Shown here one piece after another: positions 6,307 through 10,095 of a stretch of 10,095 bases of DNA; the first letter of the stretch is position 1, and every line of letters begins with the position of its first letter. The notes under the pieces were generated by a model. The model was not told the DNA's origin. It did no database searches and worked only from the letters and a program-made list of their open reading frames with translations. The position numbers were made by a program, and so were the translations under genes. This stretch comes from Hyphomicrobiales bacterium (lineage in GTDB: Bacteria; Pseudomonadota; Alphaproteobacteria; Micropepsales; Micropepsaceae). The stretch lies in NCBI GenBank assembly GCA_017849395.1, contig JAFIHO010000089.1, forward strand, positions 1 through 10,095, in the 5' to 3' direction.

Positions 6307-7397
6307 CCGTCTGGCGCAGGTCACGGCGAGTTTCTCCCAGCACGCCGAGTCGACGGGAATTCTTGAATGGAACGGTTGCAGTCGGTGTCGCGGCGGCAAT
6401 GGTCCGGCCGGTTGCCTCGGAAGCCGCGGGCGGTAGCGCGCAGACGGTTCTGGGACCGCTCGATGCATACCGGCTCGGTTTTACGCTCGCACACGAACAT
6501 ATCGCGGACGCGCCATACTATCTGGACAAATGGCCCAAGGATTGGGGCGGCAGGGCAGGACTTGTCGCCAGGGCTGTCGCAAAGCTCAAACTTGTGCGCG
6601 CCGCCGGTGTCAGCACGATCGTTGATCTGACCACCTATGATGTCTGGCGTGACATTCGCTTTCTCGAAGAGGTCTCGCGCAAATCCGGGCTAAACATGAT
6701 CGCCTGTACCGGCCAGCGTTTTTTCCCGCCGACTACGTCCGTATCAATGCCCGCTCGCACGATTGACGGGCTCACGGAATTCTTCGTGAAAGAGATCAAG
6801 CAAGGTATTGATGATACGTCCATCAAGGCGGGTGTCATCAAGATCGGGATCGCTGCCAAAGCGCCGACCAGCTCGGAAGAGACGGGGTTACGGGCGGCCG
6901 TTCGCGCCAGCAAGGCGACCGGGGCATCCATTCGCATTCATGCCCGCGCGGCGGAGCGCGCTGCCGACAATCTGGTCGTCATCCTGGATGATGAGGGCCT
7001 GAATCCTGCCAGGGTGTCTTTCGACCATAGCGATGACAGCGGCGATCTGGACTATTTCCTGGGTCTTGCGCGGCGAGGGTATTCACTGAGCATGGATCAT
7101 GTTCACCGCGGGACCATGCCGGATTTCAAGCCGTCATTGGAAATACGCGCGGAATGCATCAAGTCGCTGATCAACGCCGGCTTCGCCGGCAAAATATTTC
7201 TCTCGCAGGATTGTGAGTTCGGCGGCTCACTGCTGCCGGAAGACGAGAAAGGATGGAGGGACAAAATCGATCCGCCGGACGGAATGTTTTTTGTCACGCG
7301 CAAGCTGATCCCGCATCTGAAACAGATGGGTGTTTCCGAGCGCGACATTCACACCATGACAGTGGAAAATCCGCGAGCTTTTTTCGGTTCGTTCTGA
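6303..7397 (+). CDS. Tat-exported phosphotriesterase-family metal-dependent hydrolase
   Basis: A TIM-barrel amidohydrolase of the phosphotriesterase (PTE) / PTE-like lactonase family, 364 aa. A twin-arginine signal is seen at S16-R17-R18-E19-F20-L21, followed by a hydrophobic Ala/Val segment and probable cleavage near residues 38-42. The enzyme would therefore be folded, with metals loaded, before export to the periplasm. All binuclear metal ligands of the family are identifiable: H64 and H66 (LAHEH), the carboxylated lysine K180 (GVIKIG), H213 (RIHARA), H242 (FDHSDDSGD) and D303 (SQDCEFG). The C-terminal RKLIPHLKQMGVSERDIHTM-x-VENP block is characteristic. Whether the substrate is a lactone, an organophosphate or another ester cannot be told from sequence. 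The TTG start is chosen because it has a ribosome site and retains the complete Tat signal. GC drops here: 60-base stretches counted at 6781, 7141 and 7321 have 27, 31 and 31 G+C, against 47 and 46 at 5281 and 5641 in the preceding gene. Later acquisition is possible. Confidence 0.9.
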   Translation: MTVWRRSRRVSPSTPSRREFLNGTVAVGVAAAMVRPVASEAAGGSAQTVLGPLDAYRLGFTLAHEHIADAPYYLDKWPKDWGGRAGLVARAVAKLKLVRAAGVSTIVDLTTYDVWRDIRFLEEVSRKSGLNMIACTGQRFFPPTTSVSMPARTIDGLTEFFVKEIKQGIDDTSIKAGVIKIGIAAKAPTSSEETGLRAAVRASKATGASIRIHARAAERAADNLVVILDDEGLNPARVSFDHSDDSGDLDYFLGLARRGYSLSMDHVHRGTMPDFKPSLEIRAECIKSLINAGFAGKIFLSQDCEFGGSLLPEDEKGWRDKIDPPDGMFFVTRKLIPHLKQMGVSERDIHTMTVENPRAFFGSF

Positions 7398-7425
7398 CGA
7401 CGGCCGATGCGGGTTCCATGCCGGT

Positions 7426-9264
7426 TTATTGCGCCTTGACCTTCACATAGGTGCCCGGCGCATTGCCCAGCACTTTCAGCTTGCCGTCGCCGGGTTTGCG
7501 AGCGGCTACCTTGCCGCCGGACAGTTTCGACAGCCATTGATCCCAGTCCGGCCACCAGGAGCCGGGATGTTCCTGTGAGCCTGCGCGCCAGGTATCGAGC
7601 GTGGCGGCCTTGTCGCCATTTTCGTTGGTCCAGTACTGGTATTTCTTCGCGGCGGGTGGATTGATCACGCCCGCGATATGGCCGCTGCCCGCGATGATGA
7701 AGCGCACCGGGCCGCCGAACAGCTTGGTCGCCTTGAACACCGATTTCGCCGGGGCGATGTGATCCTCGCGGGCGGACTGGAAATAGGTTGGCACCTTTAC
7801 CTTCGACAGGTCGAGGCGCACCTTGTCCAGCACCATCCTGCCTTTTGCCAGCGCGTTTTCCTTGTAGCACTGGCGCAGATAGGACAGATGCAGCTTTTCC
7901 GGCATCCGCGTCGTGTCGGAATTCCAGTAGAGCAGGTCGAACGGCATGGGCTGCTTGCCCAGCATGTAATTGTTGATGACAAAGGACCAGATCAGGTCAT
8001 TGGCGCGCAGCATATTGAAGGCCGTCGCCATCTTGGAGCCCTGCAGCACGCCGCCGGATTCCTCCATCTGGTGCTTCAGCGCGTCGAGCTGGGCCTCATC
8101 CACGAAGACCGACAATTCGCCCGCCTCGCTGAAATCGGCCTGGGCTGCCCAGAAGGTGGCGCTGTGGATTCTGTCGTCCTGCTTCTGCGCCATATAGGCG
8201 ATGGTGGCGGCCAGGAGGGTGCCGCCGATACAATAGCCGACACAGTTCGGGTCCTTCACGCCGGTCGCCGCTTCCACCGCGTCCAGCGCGGCGAAGATAC
8301 CCTGGCGCATGTAATCCTCGAAACCCTTCTGGGCGAGGCGGCTGTCGGGATTGGCCCAGGACACCAGGAACACTGTATAGCCCTGCGCGGTCAGCCAGCG
8401 CACGAAACTGTTCTCGGGCCGAAGATCGATGATGTAGAATTTGTTGATCCAGGGCGGGAAGATCAGCAGCGGCCGCTCATACACCTCATCCGTCACTGCA
8501 TCATATTGCAGCAACTCCATGATCTCGTTGCGGAACACGACCTTGCCGGGGGCGGTGGCGATGTTCTCGCCTATCACGAAACCATCGGCGGACTGGCGGA
8601 TCGAAAGTTCCCCCTGGCCGCGTTCGACATCCGCCAGAAGGTTGTCCAGCCCCTTGACGAGATTCTCGCCATTGCTGGCGATGGTGGCGCGCAGCACTTC
8701 GGGATTGGTGAGGGGGAAATTGGTCGGGGCGAGGGCGTCCGCGAACTGGCGCGTGTAGAAGGCGACGCGGCGGCGCTGGTTCTCGTCCAGTCCGTGCAGG
8801 TTGGCGACCATCTCCTGCATCGCGTTGGCGGTCAGCAGATAGGACTGTTTGATGAAATCAAAGATTTCGTTGCGCTGCCAGTCGGCGTCGCGGAAGCGGC
8901 GGTCGCCCGGCGCTGGCTGAACCACGGGCGGAGCCTCTCCGCCCAGCATCCGCAGCGCGGTTGCTTCCCACAGGATCATGAAATCGCCCCACCAGCGGGT
9001 CTGCGCCTCGGCGACGGCCTGGCGGTTTTCGCCCATCGCCTTCACCAGTTCCATCATCGCCCCGGAGATGTTGAGCGGATCGAGCGGCCCCGCCGCTTCG
9101 GGCCGGGTCATGCGGGATGCGAAATCCATCAGCAGCTTTTGGGATTTCAGGCCCACCTGCAGCATGTTATGCGCGAAGGCTTCGGCATTCAGCGCCGACA
9201 GCCCGTCCGCCGATTCGGTCGGCGGTGCCGTTTCGGAACGGGGCGCGGCGGGTTTGGAGGACAT
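7426..9264 (-). CDS. phaC: Class I poly(3-hydroxyalkanoate) synthase
   Basis: Polymerises (R)-3-hydroxyacyl-CoA, usually 3-hydroxybutyryl-CoA, into storage polyester on the surface of cytoplasmic granules. From the preferred start it has 612 aa, within the usual class I size. The N-terminal PhaC_N region (about 60-240) has a conserved Trp-rich stretch (RWWGDFMILWEA). The alpha/beta-hydrolase core begins at PLLIFPPWINKFYI. The lipase-box-like nucleophile motif is GYCIGG with C345, and the remaining catalytic residues are D501 (SAREDHIAP) and H529 (GSGHIAGVINPP). The carboxyl end (APGTYVKVKAQ) is typical, so the gene is intact. The frame is open to 9360, but ATG at 9264 (MSSKPAAP) has AGGA upstream and family-like size; 9276 (MAFPM) is the alternative. 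Both lie below the predicted promoter. It converges with the PTE-like gene, with 28 bp between stops and no obvious terminator hairpin. No phaA, phaB, phasin or phaR lies within the window. Confidence 0.95.
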   Translation of the reverse strand: MSSKPAAPRSETAPPTESADGLSALNAEAFAHNMLQVGLKSQKLLMDFASRMTRPEAAGPLDPLNISGAMMELVKAMGENRQAVAEAQTRWWGDFMILWEATALRMLGGEAPPVVQPAPGDRRFRDADWQRNEIFDFIKQSYLLTANAMQEMVANLHGLDENQRRRVAFYTRQFADALAPTNFPLTNPEVLRATIASNGENLVKGLDNLLADVERGQGELSIRQSADGFVIGENIATAPGKVVFRNEIMELLQYDAVTDEVYERPLLIFPPWINKFYIIDLRPENSFVRWLTAQGYTVFLVSWANPDSRLAQKGFEDYMRQGIFAALDAVEAATGVKDPNCVGYCIGGTLLAATIAYMAQKQDDRIHSATFWAAQADFSEAGELSVFVDEAQLDALKHQMEESGGVLQGSKMATAFNMLRANDLIWSFVINNYMLGKQPMPFDLLYWNSDTTRMPEKLHLSYLRQCYKENALAKGRMVLDKVRLDLSKVKVPTYFQSAREDHIAPAKSVFKATKLFGGPVRFIIAGSGHIAGVINPPAAKKYQYWTNENGDKAATLDTWRAGSQEHPGSWWPDWDQWLSKLSGGKVAARKPGDGKLKVLGNAPGTYVKVKAQ

Positions 9265-9292
9265 CGGGAAAGCCATCCTGTGGCGAAACCCA

Positions 9293-9322
9293 GTGATAGC
9301 GCGGCCCCGCCAAACGCCGCAA
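9293..9322 (-). promoter_or_regulatory. Probable phaC promoter
   Basis: On the minus strand, TTGCGG (9317-9322) and TATCAC (9293-9298) have an 18-bp spacer. Each hexamer matches the sigma70 consensus at four of six positions. The expected start of transcription would leave a leader of about 20 nt before the ATG at 9264. The spacing and the TTGC / TATCA core resemble the promoter at 213-242. Confidence 0.45.
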
Positions 9323-9340
9323 GGCAGGCGAAAGGCAGGC
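9321..9340. repeat. Tandem 9-bp direct repeat at the phaC promoter
   Basis: AAGGCAGGC occurs at 9321-9329 and 9332-9340, an 11-bp period and so close to one helical turn. The pair starts at the -35 box of the proposed phaC promoter and extends upstream of it, a normal place for an activator or repressor to bind. The regulator is not identifiable from the window. Confidence 0.4.
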
Positions 9341-9388
9341 CTCGCGCGCAAATATCGCAAGCCTGTACGCGATTTAGCATGGGATGTG

Positions 9389-9418
9389 CTGGCGCGGTCC
9401 TTCCCCCCGGGCTATATT
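9389..9418 (+). promoter_or_regulatory. Possible promoter for the Pro/Ala-rich lipoprotein gene
   Basis: TATATT (9413-9418) is a 5/6 match to the -10 box and stands out in an otherwise GC-rich stretch. CTGGCG (9389-9394), 18 bp upstream, is a weak -35 candidate. The leader would be about 55 nt to the ATG at 9479. Confidence 0.4.
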
Positions 9419-9478
9419 TTTGAGGGCTGGGCAGGGCGCGTCGCGCGCGCCAGCCGAAACATGGATCGGTGCGAAAAA

Positions 9479-10095
9479 ATGTCGACAAGAATTGCGCGTC
9501 CCGTGCTGCGTTTCACGGTGGCTTCCGTCTTGGCCCTTGGCGCTGGCGCCTGTTCCACGATTTCCGATCTCGATCCCACCGGATTGCTCAGCGACGATTC
9601 GGCTGTGGTGGCCGACAGCCAGTTCCCGGATGACGGCGCGCAGGCGCCGGATACCGGCACCACCCCCGATCTCGCCAGTCTGCCGTCGCGCCCTGCGCCC
9701 GCGCCGAACGCCGCCGCGCAACAGCAGCAGGTCGCGCAGGCCATAACCGCGCAGGGCGCGCAGGCCCAGTACAGCGCCGACGCGCTGCGCGCCGGGACCG
9801 AGGCTGCCGCGCCCGCGCCGGGCGCAGCCCAACTTCCGGCCGCCATTGCCCAGGCCGCGCCGCCTTCCGCCAATGATGCGCCGCCGAGTGCATCGGATGC
9901 GCCGCCCAGCGCCAGCGATCTGCCGCCGACCGCCAACGATGCACCGCCTTCGGCCGGGTCGGCCGCGGTTCCGGCTGTCGGCCCTGCCGCGCCACGCCGG
10001 ACCGCTGCAACGCCGCCCGCCCCTGCTCCTGCGCCCGTCGCTTCGGCCCCTGCCGCTGCCGCGCCTGCCGCCCCGATGGCGGCGGCCAGCGCCGC
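9479..10095 (+). CDS. Pro/Ala-rich envelope lipoprotein, N-terminal part, probably OmpA-family (runs off the window)
   Basis: The frame stays open from 9461 to the window edge, so at least 205 residues are visible from the chosen start and the C-terminus is missing. MSTRIARPVLRF and a hydrophobic run ending LALGAGAC form a lipoprotein-type signal, with Cys25 the likely lipidated residue; the box lacks the usual Leu at -3. The mature part has DLDPTGLL, an acidic FPDD segment, then TPDLASLPSRP and AQYSADALRAGTE. This pattern resembles the N-terminal region of alphaproteobacterial OmpA-family lipoproteins ('P-dLAs-P-RP ... a-YsadaLR-GtE'). The peptidoglycan-binding OmpA domain would lie beyond the edge, so the name is an inference. 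The rest is low-complexity Pro/Ala/Ser with heptad repeats, likely a flexible periplasmic tether. ATG 9479 is preferred because it begins the signal sequence cleanly. ATG 9461 is in frame and possible. Neither has a strong ribosome site. The gene is divergent from phaC. Confidence 0.7.
   Translation, partial: MSTRIARPVLRFTVASVLALGAGACSTISDLDPTGLLSDDSAVVADSQFPDDGAQAPDTGTTPDLASLPSRPAPAPNAAAQQQQVAQAITAQGAQAQYSADALRAGTEAAAPAPGAAQLPAAIAQAAPPSANDAPPSASDAPPSASDLPPTANDAPPSAGSAAVPAVGPAAPRRTAATPPAPAPAPVASAPAAAAPAAPMAAASA
9857..9961 (+). repeat. Five tandem 21-bp units coding heptapeptides in the lipoprotein
   Basis: Five consecutive in-frame units encode APPSAND, APPSASD, APPSASD, LPPTAND and APPSAGS. 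The peptides are more alike than the DNA: synonymous differences (for example gcg/gca for Ala, tcg/agc for Ser) show the array is not newly duplicated. It forms part of the Pro/Ala-rich linker. Confidence 0.7.

Noticed and set aside
3733..6468. A 911-codon open frame on the minus strand, antisense to argC and the PDZ gene
   Set aside because: The product is an Arg/His/Gln/Pro-rich sequence with no recognisable domain, mirroring the codons of the well-supported plus-strand genes. Its end also reads the phosphatase in the wrong frame. This is a typical high-GC shadow.
7398..7425. Bidirectional terminator between the convergent PTE-like gene and phaC
   Set aside because: The 28-bp gap contains no stable complementary arms or T-tract.
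7678..9423. A 581-codon plus-strand open frame across phaC
   Set aside because: It is fully antisense to a clear, complete PHA synthase and has no motif of its own.

Overview
The window is a GC-rich, densely coded chromosomal segment. The gene families (short-type ArgC, class I PHA synthase, a quinoprotein with N-terminal c-type hemes, a Tat-exported amidohydrolase, a Pro/Ala-rich OmpA-type lipoprotein) and the near-consensus sigma70-like promoters suggest an alphaproteobacterium. The genus cannot be fixed from the sequence. There is no RNA gene, insertion sequence, phage gene or CRISPR array.

Layout. Positions 1-3890 lie on the minus strand and read right to left: a secreted PhoA-family alkaline phosphatase (2793-3890), a periplasmic PQQ-type quinoprotein with two N-terminal c-type hemes (297-2681), and the start of a small secreted protein, probably cupin-like (1-184), which has its own good promoter. 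A 244-bp divergent intergenic region (3891-4134) separates these from a plus-strand run: argC (4135-5082), a membrane-anchored or secreted PDZ-domain protein of unknown function (5116-6306), and a Tat-signal phosphotriesterase-family metalloenzyme (6303-7397). The last two overlap by four bases at a TTGA stop/start. That run converges with phaC, the class I polyhydroxyalkanoate synthase (7426-9264, minus), with 28 bp between stop codons. A roughly 210-bp divergent region then leads to a plus-strand Pro/Ala-rich lipoprotein (9479 to the edge), which resembles the N-terminal part of alphaproteobacterial OmpA-family lipoproteins.

How the genes fit together. Much of the window encodes exported enzymes: quinoprotein, phosphatase and phosphotriesterase-like hydrolase. 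argC is cytoplasmic arginine biosynthesis and phaC is cytoplasmic carbon storage. No single pathway links them. The tightest unit is PDZ protein plus phosphotriesterase-like enzyme, which look translationally coupled. I see no convincing new multi-gene defence or mobile system. The best leads are this coupled pair (its second gene has visibly lower GC), the unusual domain order of the quinoprotein, and the variant metal-site motif of the phosphatase.
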